DNA from: Tunicatimonas sp964551335
Lineage (GTDB): Bacteria > Bacteroidota > Bacteroidia > Cytophagales > Cyclobacteriaceae
Length of the DNA: 64,000 nt
Direction of reading: 5' to 3'
Assembly: GCA_964551335.1 (NCBI GenBank)
Contig: CAZKCO010000006.1
Span: 62,001-126,000 of the forward strand
The notes under the pieces are model-generated. The model saw only the letters and a list, made by a program, of their open reading frames with translations. It was not told the DNA's origin and made no database searches. The first letter of the stretch is position 1. Each line of letters opens with the position of its first letter. Below, piece after piece: positions 51,179-61,500 of this stretch. The position numbers and the translations under genes were made by a program.

Positions 51179-51928
51179 ATGCAACCTAAACGACCGTTTC
51201 ATGTTCCCCGCTCTATTAAAGCCCAGATGGTGGAACGCTATATTTTTAACTTTAGGATGAAACCGGAGGATTTGGAAAAGCATCTTCCGGCCCCATTTCT
51301 GAAGCCTCAGGTAAAAAACGGCTGGAGTATGATGTCGTTCTGCATTCTCAACCTGGATAAAATCACTTTACCGCCGTTGCCGGCAATTCTACGGTTCAAA
51401 ACGCTGTCCTGCGCCTACCGGGCCGGAATCATAGATCATTCCAACGGAGCCCCTGAACCTTCTGTCTGGATCACTGATCGTAACTCCAACCTCCGAATCA
51501 TTGATCTTTTGTCGCCTTTGATTATTCGGGACGGAGTGCCCCGGATTGACGCCGCTATCGGGCATGATCGAGCTAAGGGGGTGGTGCATACGCAGTTTAG
51601 CTTTATGGATGGACAACACTATTTTTCGGCTGAGGCAAAAGTAGCCGAGGATACCTACAATCTAGATTCGGAAGTATTTGATAATGTCGATGAATTTGCC
51701 CAATTTATTAAGGCGGGAGTTTCCAGCTATACTCCGTCTTCTCGTAAAAATCACCTGGCTTCGGTAGATTTGTATAAAGAAGACGTAAAGTATGAGGCAT
51801 TAGACGCAAGAATTGAATTTAGCTGGTTACAGGGTGAGTGGAAGAACGAAGAAATGATATTTGATAGTGCAGTAAAAGCCACGGGTTCCAGCTACAAGTG
51901 GACTTACCGCGGTTTAGTAAAAATCTAA
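51179..51928 (+). CDS. DUF2071 / acetoacetate decarboxylase-like protein
   Basis: About 249 residues from the ATG at 51179 (MQPKRPFHVPRSIKAQM). Longer readings from 51098 or from a TTG next to the preceding stop codon (51044) are open, and the true start is unsure. VERYIFNFRMKPEDLEKHLP and NGWSMMSFCILNLDKITLPP mark DUF2071, a beta-barrel fold related to acetoacetate decarboxylase. FKTLSCAYRAGII and VWITDRNSNLRIIDLLSP follow. The decarboxylase lysine cannot be placed with confidence. It shares its 3' end with a possible upstream start of the SRPBCC gene, so the two are likely coupled. Confidence 0.78.
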   Translation: MQPKRPFHVPRSIKAQMVERYIFNFRMKPEDLEKHLPAPFLKPQVKNGWSMMSFCILNLDKITLPPLPAILRFKTLSCAYRAGIIDHSNGAPEPSVWITDRNSNLRIIDLLSPLIIRDGVPRIDAAIGHDRAKGVVHTQFSFMDGQHYFSAEAKVAEDTYNLDSEVFDNVDEFAQFIKAGVSSYTPSSRKNHLASVDLYKEDVKYEALDARIEFSWLQGEWKNEEMIFDSAVKATGSSYKWTYRGLVKI

Positions 51929-51933
51929 CTGTA

Positions 51934-52353
51934 TTGATTGAGATTACAGTAAGCAAAGTATTGGAAATCCCTAAAGAGGGTATTTTTAGGGTTCTAAGAA
52001 ACTACAATGAGTATCCAAAATGGTGGCCAATTACGGTTCACATTCCTTCTAACACTGAAAATTACTTTGAATTCTTTCCCCTTCCGGGCATCGGTATTGG
52101 TCAGGAAGAATCGTGGGTGGTAGATAACACTGAAATTGAACTCAGCTACCGCAAAGGGCCTTTTCGGGGTACCGGTACTTGGTGCCTGGAAGAAGCTAAC
52201 GGTCAACATACGGAATTATCCTACCAAGTGCGACTCAAACCAGTAAACCGGTTAATAAATTTGGCTGCCCAAACGCCTTTCTTTCGAATGAAGCACCGAA
52301 GTGATATTCGGAAAATAATGTCGGCCTTAGAAAGGTATATACTCGATGCTTAG
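51934..52353 (+). CDS. SRPBCC-family protein
   Basis: About 140 residues from a TTG at 51934; a GTG at 51898 inside the previous gene is the alternative, and no ATG precedes the domain. The helix-grip fold is clear: ITVSKVLEIPKEGIFRVLRN, YNEYPKWWPITV, the central strands (ELSYRKGPFRGTGTWCLEEA) and a long C-terminal helix (MKHRSDIRKIMSALERYI). These 'polyketide cyclase/START-like' proteins bind hydrophobic ligands in a cavity. Its place between DUF2071 and a methyltransferase suggests a shared small-molecule pathway. Confidence 0.78.
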   Translation: MIEITVSKVLEIPKEGIFRVLRNYNEYPKWWPITVHIPSNTENYFEFFPLPGIGIGQEESWVVDNTEIELSYRKGPFRGTGTWCLEEANGQHTELSYQVRLKPVNRLINLAAQTPFFRMKHRSDIRKIMSALERYILDA

Positions 52354-52388
52354 TATTAGACTTAGTCTTACAACGCCAACACAAAGCC

Positions 52389-53204
52389 ATGAAATCGGCT
52401 AACCATTACAATCAGCCTCAACTATTAGAGTCAATCCTGATAAAATTCAAGGAGCTAGGTCTGGAGGAGAGTTCAATCACTAGGAAAGATATTGGGGCGA
52501 TGGACGAGTTTCACTTACAGGGTGCCGCCGCGTCTAAAGAGTTGGCAGGTAGATTAGATTTAACTTCAAAAAGTAAGGTGCTCGATGTGGGCTGCGGTAT
52601 TGGTGGGCCCTGCCGAATGCTGGCCGATGAGTTTGGATGTATGGTAACCGGAATTGATTACACCGAGGAGTACATTCGAACCGCTAGAGCATTAACTCAA
52701 ATAGTGGGGTTAGCTGATAAAGTACAGTTTCAGGAAGCCAATGCATTGCAGTTGCCCTTCGCAGATGCATCCTTTGATGTGGTGTGGACCCAGCACGCCC
52801 AGATGAATATAGCCGATAAATCGCGATTCTACACTGAAATTCAGCGGGTACTAAAACCCTTAGGCAAGTTCGTTTACTACGATATTTTTGGTACAAATGA
52901 GGAAAAAATATACTACCCGGTGCCCTGGGCCGAAGTGCCTCAAAATAGCCATCTGATAGCTCACGAGTCGCTAGGTAGGTATTTTGCTGATGATCGCTAC
53001 CAGTTGGAGTACACCGAAGATCATACGTCGAAGGCCATTGACTTTCTTTCTGGCTCACTGGAGAAAATCCGATCCGGTGAGGCTCCCAAGCTTGGGTTAA
53101 ATCTGCTGATGAGAGAATCAACTCAAGAAAAGCTCGGCAACTTATTAACCTGTCTTACCGAAGGCAAAGTAGAAGTGCACGCGGGTATCTACGTAAAGAA
53201 GTGA
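52389..53204 (+). CDS. Class I SAM-dependent methyltransferase
   Basis: 271 residues. SAM-binding motif I VLDVGCGIGGPCRML is at residues 64-78, preceded by GAMDEFHLQGAAASKELAGR, a signature shared with sarcosine/dimethylglycine-type and UbiE-like methyltransferases. Motif II/III equivalents are GIDYTEEYIRTARAL and FADASFDVVWTQHAQMNIAD, and then VLKPLGKFVYYDIF. The best guess is an N- or C-methyltransferase acting on a small metabolite. It is the last gene of the 49.8-53.2 kb run. Confidence 0.88.
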   Translation: MKSANHYNQPQLLESILIKFKELGLEESSITRKDIGAMDEFHLQGAAASKELAGRLDLTSKSKVLDVGCGIGGPCRMLADEFGCMVTGIDYTEEYIRTARALTQIVGLADKVQFQEANALQLPFADASFDVVWTQHAQMNIADKSRFYTEIQRVLKPLGKFVYYDIFGTNEEKIYYPVPWAEVPQNSHLIAHESLGRYFADDRYQLEYTEDHTSKAIDFLSGSLEKIRSGEAPKLGLNLLMRESTQEKLGNLLTCLTEGKVEVHAGIYVKK

Positions 53205-53368
53205 TTTTTGAGTTGGAAATGATGTTGGTGACCAGTATAATTCTCCAATGTTGGGGTAATAGGTAAACACGAGTACGTGATTCCCTGTACCCTGTGGCAG
53301 AATCAATACCCTAAGCCAGATAATTTTACCGCAAACTGATTCGCTGGATAAACGCCAAAATAAAGTAG

Positions 53369-54172
53369 ATGCACTACTCACTGAACAGACGCCAATTTAT
53401 TAAAACTTCTGCCGCTGCCGGAGCCGTCATGATTTACGGGCGGCTTCCTAAGGCTTACGCTAGAACCCACGTATTGACGCTGAGCTTTGATGATGGCTTT
53501 AAAAAATCATTTTACCGTATTGCCGAAATTCACGAAGAATACGGATTGCAGGCTTGCCTAAACGTGATCGCCACCGGGCATTTGAGCGAATACCCTATTC
53601 AGGATGACTGGATAAAGAAAGACATACTAGGTGATTTTGATGACTGGAATGCCCTAAAAAGCCAGGGGCACGAAGTAATGCCTCATACCTGGCAGCATCT
53701 GAACCTAACTAAAATACCTCTGGAAGAGGCGAAGCAAAATATTGATAAATGCCTGGACTATTTTGAAGAACATCTGGAAAATTACCAAACTTCGGAAGCA
53801 GTGTATAACTTCGCTTATAATGCTTCCACTCCTGAGCTAGATAAGCACGTATTACGGAGAGTCCCCGCTGTGAGAACCGGCGGTTGGCTGGTACTGAAGA
53901 ATAACATGGCAAACCCGCTTCCGGTATCGTCTCCAACGAGTTTAGGCAGCTGGGGGCACGGTCCGGATTATTGTGATCAATACGTTGAGCAGGAGGTTAA
54001 CAAGTTTCTGAAATCCTTGGGAGGATGGCTGATACTTAATTTGCATGGGTTGGACGGTGAGGGCTGGGGCCCGATAAGCACTAGCTACCTGGATAAGTTA
54101 CTGAAACGACTCACCAAAGTTGACTACTTAGATATACTACCGACCGGTCAGGTGCTAAAGAAGTACGCTTAG
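53369..54172 (+). CDS. Tat-signal polysaccharide deacetylase-like protein
   Basis: 267 residues. A twin-arginine signal NRRQFIKTSAAAGAVMIYG leads the protein. The NodB-homology domain has LTLSFDDGFKKS (Asp41-Asp42, catalytic base and metal ligand) and MPHTWQHLNL with the H-x-x-x-H metal pair (His106, His110), followed by YNFAYN and WLILNLHGLDGEGWGP (the last His). This is a CE4-type metal-dependent deacetylase, presumably periplasmic and acting on an N- or O-acetylated glycan. It precedes a PIG-L deacetylase by 96 bases. Confidence 0.87.
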   Translation: MHYSLNRRQFIKTSAAAGAVMIYGRLPKAYARTHVLTLSFDDGFKKSFYRIAEIHEEYGLQACLNVIATGHLSEYPIQDDWIKKDILGDFDDWNALKSQGHEVMPHTWQHLNLTKIPLEEAKQNIDKCLDYFEEHLENYQTSEAVYNFAYNASTPELDKHVLRRVPAVRTGGWLVLKNNMANPLPVSSPTSLGSWGHGPDYCDQYVEQEVNKFLKSLGGWLILNLHGLDGEGWGPISTSYLDKLLKRLTKVDYLDILPTGQVLKKYA

Positions 54173-54268
54173 TGTGAATCCCCTACAATCTAATTTTATA
54201 CTGCCTAGACCTAATCGCTTTATTTTTCGTTGGTATTGATTAACTTCACCAGCTTTAATTTGGGTTCT

Positions 54269-56842
54269 ATGTCGATAAAAAAACTTTTCTTGTGGATAGT
54301 AAGTGCTTTACTTCTCAGCCATGTAGTAACCGCCCAGGCTCCGAAAAAGCTTACGGCCAGCGAAATTCAATTGGCTCTGAAAAAGCTCAATGTGCTGGGA
54401 AGTGCCCTGTACTTAGCGGCGCACCCCGACGATGAAAATCAGGTGGTGATTGGCTACATGTCGCAGGTGGAGCTGCTGAACACCGGCTACCTGGCCCTGA
54501 CCAGAGGCGATGGCGGGCAAAATCTGATTGGCCCGGAAATTCGCGAGCGGTTGGGAGTCGTACGTTCCCAGGAACTGATTCAAGCCCGAAGTGTAGACGG
54601 TAGCCAGCAGTTCTTCACGCGGGCTATTGACTTTGGTTACTCCAAAACATCTGATGAAACCCTGCGGCTGTGGGATCGGGAGCAAATTCTGGGCGATGTG
54701 GTGTGGGTGATCCGGCAGTTTCGTCCCGATATCATCATTACCCGCTTTCCCCCCGACTCCCGGGCGGGGCACGGCCACCATACCACCTCCGGCATTCTCG
54801 CGGGTGAGGCCTTTGATCTGGCGGGCAATCCCGATCAGTATCCCGACCAGCTTCAGTACGTAGAACCCTGGCAACCTACCCGGCTAATGTTGAACGAAAC
54901 CAGCTGGTTTACGGATAAAATAGACTCCATTGCGGCGGTAAATGATTCTATAATGGCTCTAGACATGGGAGTATATCTGCCTTTATTGGGAAAGTCAGTT
55001 CCTGAAATCGCGGCCCTGAGCCGGAGTAAGCACGAGTCGCAGGGTTTTGGTTCTACCGGAGCGCGAGGCACCCGAGTAGAGTATCTCCGGCACGTGAAGG
55101 GCGAGATGGCGCAGGATCATCCGCTGGATGGTATTCCAACCACCTGGGCCCGGCTTGAAGGCGGAGAAAAGGTGGGTGAATTGCTGCAGCAGGCTTACCA
55201 GAATTTTAATCCCGAACAGCCCTGGGCCGTTGTTCCTACGCTGTTGGAAGCTTCCGCGGAATTGGATCAGCTACCCGACGGGCACTGGAAGCAGGTGAAG
55301 CGAAAAGAACTGAATGAAGTATTACAAGCCTGCTTGGGATTGTACGCCGAAGTACGCAGCGGCACCAATGCCCTGGTTCGTAGGTTTCGGGGAGCCCAAA
55401 CCCGGCCCGGTATTGCTGAATACTCAGCTACCCCCGGCGATAGTGTGACACTGAATTTTGAGGTAGTTCAGCGAGCTCCCGGAATGGAAGTACAGCTTAA
55501 GAAGGTGAAGGTTGCTCATGTTGGTTACGATACATTGATCAACGATACCTTGCAAGAAAATGAATTAGTAGAGTTTAGTAAGCCGGTAAAATTACCCGAT
55601 GACCTTCCGTATACCGAGCCCTACTGGCTGCGGGCGGAGAACGACGGTTTTACCTTTACCGTAGACGATCAAACCCTGATTGGCCGCGACGAAACCCCGC
55701 CTTTACTTACCGGTGAATTCTCCCTGACCGTTAACGGCCAGCCGCTGAAGATCAGTACCCCCGTTGTCTATAAACGGAATGACCCCCGCAAGGGTGAGAT
55801 GTACCGTCCGTTCGTAATTATTCCTCCGGTACTGGTGAGCCTGCCCGAAAATGTGTATGTGTTTGCTTCTCAGGAGCCCCAAACGGTGGTAGCCACCGTA
55901 GAAGCAGGCCGCTCGGGTATTCAGGGAAGCGTATCCTTAGCGGTGCCGTCCGGCTGGTTGGTAGAACCCACTCAGCAAGACTATGATATTTCCCTCAAGG
56001 GGCAGGAGCAGGAATTTGCTTTTACAGTAACCCCGCCCGAGGGAGCGAGTACCGGCGAAGTACGGGTCGTGGCTAGTTACGACGGACAATCCTACGATCA
56101 GAGTATGGTTACCATTGACTACGAACATATTCCTACCCAGACGTTATTGCCCCCGGCTACAGCAAGTTTGGTGAAGCTGGATATCCAGAAAAAAGGAAAC
56201 CTGATTGGCTATGTGATGGGAGCCGGAGATGATGTGCCCAAAGCCTTACAGCAACTCGGCTATGAGGTAGAGCTATTGGAAGAAAACGACATTCGTATAC
56301 CCTACCTTTCTAATTTTGACGCGATTATCATCGGCATCCGCGCCTATAATACGGTGAACTGGCTGCGCTACCGCAACGACCGGCTACACGAATACGTGAA
56401 GCGGGGCGGCACTCTCATTACGCAGTATAACACTAGCTCCCGGCTGGTCACCCAGGATCTGGCTCCCTACGAACTACAGCTCTCTCGGGACCGGGTATCG
56501 GACGAAACCGCCGAGGTGCGGGTGCTCCAGCCTAGCCACCCCGTGTTAAACACCCCTAACGAAATAACGCAGGAAGATTTTGCCGGATGGGTACAGGAAC
56601 GGGGATTATATTTCCCCGACGAGTGGAACGAACAGTTTACGCCGATTTTATCCATGAACGATCCGGGCGAAGACGAAAAGAAAGGTAGCCTGTTGGTAGC
56701 GCCCTATGGCGACGGCCATTACATCTATACTGGTTTATCCTTCTTTCGCGAACTTCCGGCTGGAGTGCCGGGGGCCTACCGGTTGCTTACCAACCTGATC
56801 TCACTGGGGCAAGACGACCCGGTAGAGCGGGGGAATGAATAG
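54269..56842 (+). CDS. Large PIG-L family deacetylase with C-terminal ThuA-like domain
   Basis: 857 residues from the ATG at 54269, with a signal peptide (LFLWIVSALLLSHVVTAQ). The LmbE/PIG-L zinc site is SALYLAAHPDDENQV (His52, Asp54/55), with TRFPPDSRAGHGHHTTSGIL giving the other His. Residues ~370-620 are beta-sandwich domains (GDSVTLNFEVVQRAPG, VTPPEGASTGEVRVVASYDG). The last ~190 residues (LQQLGYEVELLEENDIRIPY, FDAIIIGIRAYNTVNWL, YVKRGGTLITQYNT, DGHYIYTGLSFFRELP) form a glutamine-amidotransferase/ThuA-like domain. N-deacetylation of an extracellular GlcNAc-type sugar is likely; the role of the C-terminal domain is unknown. Confidence 0.9.
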   Translation: MSIKKLFLWIVSALLLSHVVTAQAPKKLTASEIQLALKKLNVLGSALYLAAHPDDENQVVIGYMSQVELLNTGYLALTRGDGGQNLIGPEIRERLGVVRSQELIQARSVDGSQQFFTRAIDFGYSKTSDETLRLWDREQILGDVVWVIRQFRPDIIITRFPPDSRAGHGHHTTSGILAGEAFDLAGNPDQYPDQLQYVEPWQPTRLMLNETSWFTDKIDSIAAVNDSIMALDMGVYLPLLGKSVPEIAALSRSKHESQGFGSTGARGTRVEYLRHVKGEMAQDHPLDGIPTTWARLEGGEKVGELLQQAYQNFNPEQPWAVVPTLLEASAELDQLPDGHWKQVKRKELNEVLQACLGLYAEVRSGTNALVRRFRGAQTRPGIAEYSATPGDSVTLNFEVVQRAPGMEVQLKKVKVAHVGYDTLINDTLQENELVEFSKPVKLPDDLPYTEPYWLRAENDGFTFTVDDQTLIGRDETPPLLTGEFSLTVNGQPLKISTPVVYKRNDPRKGEMYRPFVIIPPVLVSLPENVYVFASQEPQTVVATVEAGRSGIQGSVSLAVPSGWLVEPTQQDYDISLKGQEQEFAFTVTPPEGASTGEVRVVASYDGQSYDQSMVTIDYEHIPTQTLLPPATASLVKLDIQKKGNLIGYVMGAGDDVPKALQQLGYEVELLEENDIRIPYLSNFDAIIIGIRAYNTVNWLRYRNDRLHEYVKRGGTLITQYNTSSRLVTQDLAPYELQLSRDRVSDETAEVRVLQPSHPVLNTPNEITQEDFAGWVQERGLYFPDEWNEQFTPILSMNDPGEDEKKGSLLVAPYGDGHYIYTGLSFFRELPAGVPGAYRLLTNLISLGQDDPVERGNE

Positions 56843-57119
56843 TTGATAAAGTGTTATGGAGATAGAGCGGCCGCCGCGCGGTGTTTTGGTGTTATAGTGA
56901 TAGTTGAGAAATAGAAGAATTTGGGATACAAGTCTGCTCTCTTTTTAATAGCTCTTAAACTTCAAGCTCTGAATTTAAAACTATAGGAACTATAACACTT
57001 TAACACCCTAACACTATAAGACCCAAAATTGCTATAACCTTACGCCTTCCCATCTTTCCATTTCTATAGCCGGGAGCAGCGAAGTGAGGCTGAAAACTAA
57101 CAAAATCAGTAGTGGGACT
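56843..57119. other. Gene-free region with inverted GTGTTATAG repeats
   Basis: GGTGTTATAGTGATAG (56890-56905) is mirrored by CTATAACACTTTAACACC (56988-57005) and CTAACACTATA, so the segment can form a wide hairpin. A GC-rich spot GCGGCCGCCGCGCGG lies at 56866-56880. No gene is seen. Confidence 0.55.
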
Positions 57120-57287
57120 AACGATGTAGGCCTGCAAAATACCTTTTACTAATTGGGGGATAACACTGTAGACCTGCATAATCATTCTCCCTAACATAGG
57201 AGGTATATTGCAGCCCTGCAATATACCTCCTCGCTAATCGGGAAGAACATTGCAGCCCTGCATTATGGCTCCGGCTAACCGAAATAA
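57120..57287. repeat. Four-copy 42-bp tandem repeat
   Basis: Units start at 57120, 57162, 57204 and 57246, each exactly 42 bases, sharing AACATTGCAGCCCTGCA-type cores (CCTGCA at 57131, 57173, 57215 and 57257) and CTAATCGGGA-type tails. The third unit has drifted into, or been selected for, a near-perfect hairpin: AGGAGGTATATTGCA (57198-57212), loop GCCC, TGCAATATACCTCCT (57217-57231). No gene overlaps it. Confidence 0.92.
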
Positions 57288-57438
57288 CCCAAATCAGTCA
57301 GCTTACTAATAAAATAATAACTTTTGAAGATAGTTTATTAGTATTTAGGACTTGCTTCCGGTATAAACTCATTAGGAGAGTGTCTATTAAATTAAGTATA
57401 TTACATCTCATTCTCGGGCTTTTATTACTACATTTCTG

Positions 57439-58473
57439 ATGGAAAACCCCCGCCGAAACTTTTTAAAAAAATCCGCTATCGGTTTAGGAGCCGTAGGGGC
57501 ACTACCTGCTACTGCGACTTCTGCCGTACCTTCCAAACTTAGTTCATCGAGTCGGCTTCCTCGCGAAGTTTGGATCGCCACGCTCACTCAGGATGGTATT
57601 GAGGGTAACTCGCTGCAGGAGATTCTGGATCGAGCGATAGCGAAAATGGAGTTTGTGCTGCCACAGCAGCCGGATATCATTTGTCTGCCCGAAACCTTTC
57701 AGATGGCAAAGTACCGAGGGAAGTTATCCGTACCGGAAGTTGCCCGGCAGTGGGAAGTGCCACTCACGGAAGCGATGAGTAAGTTTGCCAGCCAGCACAG
57801 TTGCTACGTCATTGCTCCTATTCACACCCTCGATGACGGAAAGGTATACAATGCGGCGGTTGTGTTTGATCGTAATGGTAACCGGATGGGGGAGTACCGA
57901 AAGATACGAACTACCCAGAGTGAAATGGGCAAAGGTGTATCTCCCGGAAATCCCGATCCGCCAGTGTTTCAAACCGATTTCGGGACTATTGGTATTCAGA
58001 TTTGCTTTGATGTGGAGTGGATGGAAGGCTGGCGGCAGTTGCGGCAAAAAGGGGCGGAGATTGTATTCTGGCCATCGGCTTTTGGCGGCGGAAAAATGAT
58101 CAATACCATGGCCTGGCTGAATAAATACTGCGTAGTATCCAGCACTTGGAAAGGTACTTCCAAAATCTGTGATATTACCGGAGAAGAAGTAGCCGGAAGC
58201 GGCAGTTATAATAAATGGGGCGTTTGCGCGCCGGTAAACCTGGAAAAGGCTTTTCTACATTCCTGGCCCTATTGTCAGCAGTTTCCGGCTATTCTGGCCA
58301 AGTACGGCCGCAAGGTACGTATTTACACCCTGCACGAGGAAGAATTCTCCATCATTGAGAGCTGCTCGTCCGAGGTGAAGGTGGCCGATATTCTGAAGGA
58401 GTTTGATCTCAAAACCCACGAAGAACATATGCAGTCGGCAGCTGACGTACACGACCGCTACTGGAATAGTTAA
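57439..58473 (+). CDS. Tat-signal carbon-nitrogen hydrolase (nitrilase fold)
   Basis: 344 residues. MENPRRNFLKKSAIGLGAVG is a twin-arginine-like signal. The nitrilase triad is complete: Glu85 in IICLPETFQM, Lys155 in GEYRKIRTTQSEMG and Cys189 in IGIQICFDVEWMEG. The active-site context fits an amidase or carbamoylase rather than a true nitrilase. C-terminal segments (WKGTSKICDITGEEVAGSG) are typical. The substrate is unknown. Export of such an enzyme is less common than the cytosolic form; comparable proteins occur with other Tat-exported hydrolases in sugar-degrading bacteria. Confidence 0.9.
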   Translation: MENPRRNFLKKSAIGLGAVGALPATATSAVPSKLSSSSRLPREVWIATLTQDGIEGNSLQEILDRAIAKMEFVLPQQPDIICLPETFQMAKYRGKLSVPEVARQWEVPLTEAMSKFASQHSCYVIAPIHTLDDGKVYNAAVVFDRNGNRMGEYRKIRTTQSEMGKGVSPGNPDPPVFQTDFGTIGIQICFDVEWMEGWRQLRQKGAEIVFWPSAFGGGKMINTMAWLNKYCVVSSTWKGTSKICDITGEEVAGSGSYNKWGVCAPVNLEKAFLHSWPYCQQFPAILAKYGRKVRIYTLHEEEFSIIESCSSEVKVADILKEFDLKTHEEHMQSAADVHDRYWNS

Positions 58474-58530
58474 TAAGCTCAGTATAATTTGTATTTTAGT
58501 TGCTACTACCCAACAACCAGTAGCCGATTT

Positions 58531-61500
58531 ATGCCTCGTTTCTTCAATTCTATTTTCATTCTTGCAACGCTAGCTTTTGTTTACTTTGGATGCACCGTAG
58601 AAGAAAAATTCAGTAGCACCTCCATTGAAGAAGTGGCGGATAATGAGGAAGTTGCCGCCTACATGCAAGCCTTTGAGGGTAGGGGCGATCTAGCCGATAG
58701 CTCCCAGCCAACTCCGGCCGCCAAGGCGCTAACCAACTTCCGCCATCCCAATGATCTCAAACTGGAATTGGTGCTATCCGAACCGGATATTCATCAGCCA
58801 TTAGACATTAGCTTTGACCATCGGGGCCGACTGTGGGTGGTACAGTACAATCAGTATCCCTATCCGGAAGGGGTAAAAGTAACCGGGGTAGACCACCACT
58901 TGCGCCTTAAGTTTGATCAGGTACCTGCTCCACCTCCGGAAGGAGTACAGGGCGCCGATAAGATCACTTTCTTTGAGGATACTGATGGCGACGGAACCTA
59001 CGATAAGGCCACCAACGCTATTACTGGACTAAATATTACCACCGGGGTGGCACTGGGCCGAAAGAAGCTTTGGGTACTCAGCCCCCCGTATTTGCTAGCC
59101 TATCCTGATCCCGACAGGGATGGTCTGCCGGATGGCGAGCCGGAAGTACAGTTGGAAGGCTTTGGGCTGGAAGATACTCATGCAGTGGCAAACAGTTTGC
59201 GCTGGGGGCCGGATGGCTGGCTCTACGGTGCTCAGGGCAGTACGACCACGGCTAATATTAGCTCCGAGGCTACCAAGAACGTGTCCTTTATGGGGCAGGC
59301 TATCTGGCGGTACCATCCGGAAACGCAGGTTTTTGAGATTTTCGCGGAAGGTGGTGGCAACACCTTTGATGTGGAAATTGATGAGAAGGGGCGGATTTTT
59401 TCGGGCGATAACGGGGTAGACCGGGGCATGTACTACAAGCAAGGGGCTTATTATCAGAAAAACTGGGGCAAACACGGTGCGCTCACCAACCCCTATGCCT
59501 TCGGCTACTTGCCCAATATGGAACTGGAAGGAGAAAAAAAGCGGTTTACCCACGCCTGGATCAAGTACAATGGCGGCAGCCTGCCTGATAGCTATCAAGG
59601 TGATATTATTGCGATTAATCCACTGCAAAGCTACCTGCAACTTACCCGATTGGAAAAGGTTGGTTCCACTTTTCGGAACGTGGATGAGGACCGTATTCTG
59701 GAAACGAATGATCACTGGTTTCGCCCCGTGGATATAAAAACCGGACCTGATGGGGCCGTCTACCTAGCCGACTGGTACGATAGCCGACTATCCCACGTTG
59801 ACCCTCGTGACACCTGGCATAAAGCTAGCGGGAGGATTTATCGACTGATGAACAGCGAAGCTTCCACGCCTTCTGCATCCTTTGATTTAAGTAAATACAC
59901 CAATGATCAGCTGATTGAGTTACTCGCTCATAAGAATAAATGGTTTCGGCAGCAGGCCCTTCGGCAGTTTGGCAATAGAAAAGATCCGACGGTTATTCCC
60001 AAGCTTTTGCCGCTACTACAATCCGATAGCGGCCAACTGGCGTTAGAAGCACTGTGGGCCATCAACCTGAGCGGCGGATTTACCGATGATGTAGCCAACG
60101 TTGCCCTTCAGCATACTGACCCATTCGTAAGAATGTGGGGCGTTCGGTTACTGGGCGACGCTAAACAAGTCTCTTCGGAAATGGCGGAGCAGCTTGCCCG
60201 GCTGGCAGAACAAGAAAGTCATGCGGAAGTAAGAAGCCAACTGGCAGCTAGTGCCAAGCGCTTACCGCCCGAAGCGGCCACCCCTATTATCCGCGGGTTA
60301 CTTACCCACGAGGAAGATATTGATGATCGGGATAATCCTATGCTAATCTGGTGGGCGCTAGAAGCTCAAGCTGAAACCGATCGGGAAGCAGTGCTATCGC
60401 TGTTTGAAGATCAGGCACTATGGTCAAATCCTATTGTACAAAAAGTACTTTTACCTCGGGTGATGCAGCGTTACGTCATGGACCCTAAGCCGGAGAATAT
60501 GCAGGCGGTGGCTCAGCTACTAGCCCTGGCTCCCGAAAATAATCTGGCGAAACCCCTGCTTGATGGTCTCCAGGAAGGTCTTCGTGGTCGGGATATTAAT
60601 GACTTTCCGACTTACGTATTGGATGCATTACAGCCCTACCAAAGCATGTTTGGAGAAGCTCCTTTAGCATTAGAGTTACAGCAGGGCAAGCCGGAGGTAG
60701 TTGATCAGGTGTTAGGAATTATTGCGAACCAAGCCGCGTCTACGCAGGAACGCTTATCCTACATTCGCATACTGGGGGGAACCGGCCAGCCGAAGGCCAT
60801 TCCGGTGCTGCTGGAGGTGGCTGAAAGCGGACAATCATCGGGGGCCATTAAACAGGCAGCTATTCAGGCACTACAACGCTACGGTGATCCTGACATAGGA
60901 ACGAAACTTATTCGGGCCTACCCCGATAAGCTGCGAGCCGACCCGGACGTGCGGTTAGCGGCTTTACAGCTATTTGCCAGTCGCCCCGCCAGGACCCAAC
61001 AACTGTTGAGGGCCATCGATGAGACCAAACAGATCAGTCAGGATGATGTACCTCCGCAGCTCGTTACTCAGTTTAGGTTGTTAAATGAACCGGCCATTAC
61101 CGCTACCGTAGACCGTATCTGGCAGGAAACCCAACTGGCTTCCGCCTCCGACAAAACCCAGCGAGTGGCGCAGGTAGTAAACGTACTGCGAGCCAACTCG
61201 GGGAACGCTATTGCCGGAAAAAGCATTTACCAAAGCCGCTGCGGTAGCTGCCATCAGTTATTCGGTGATGGTGGTGATTTAGGACCCGATCTGACCGGCT
61301 ACGACCGCCGGAACGTAGACGAGTTACTGCTCAATATTGTAGATCCCAACGCCAGCATCCGAGAAGGTTACGTGAACTACCTCATAGAAACGGAAGACGG
61401 ACGCAGCCTGCTGGGAACTATCCGGGAGCGAAGCGGAAACACCGTTACGATCCAGCCTTTTGGGGGAGAAGAGATAACACTATCTAACGATCAAATCCTG

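Noticed and set aside
57120..57287. CRISPR array
   Set aside because: The conserved part is only ~11-17 bases within 42-base units and there are no cas genes.
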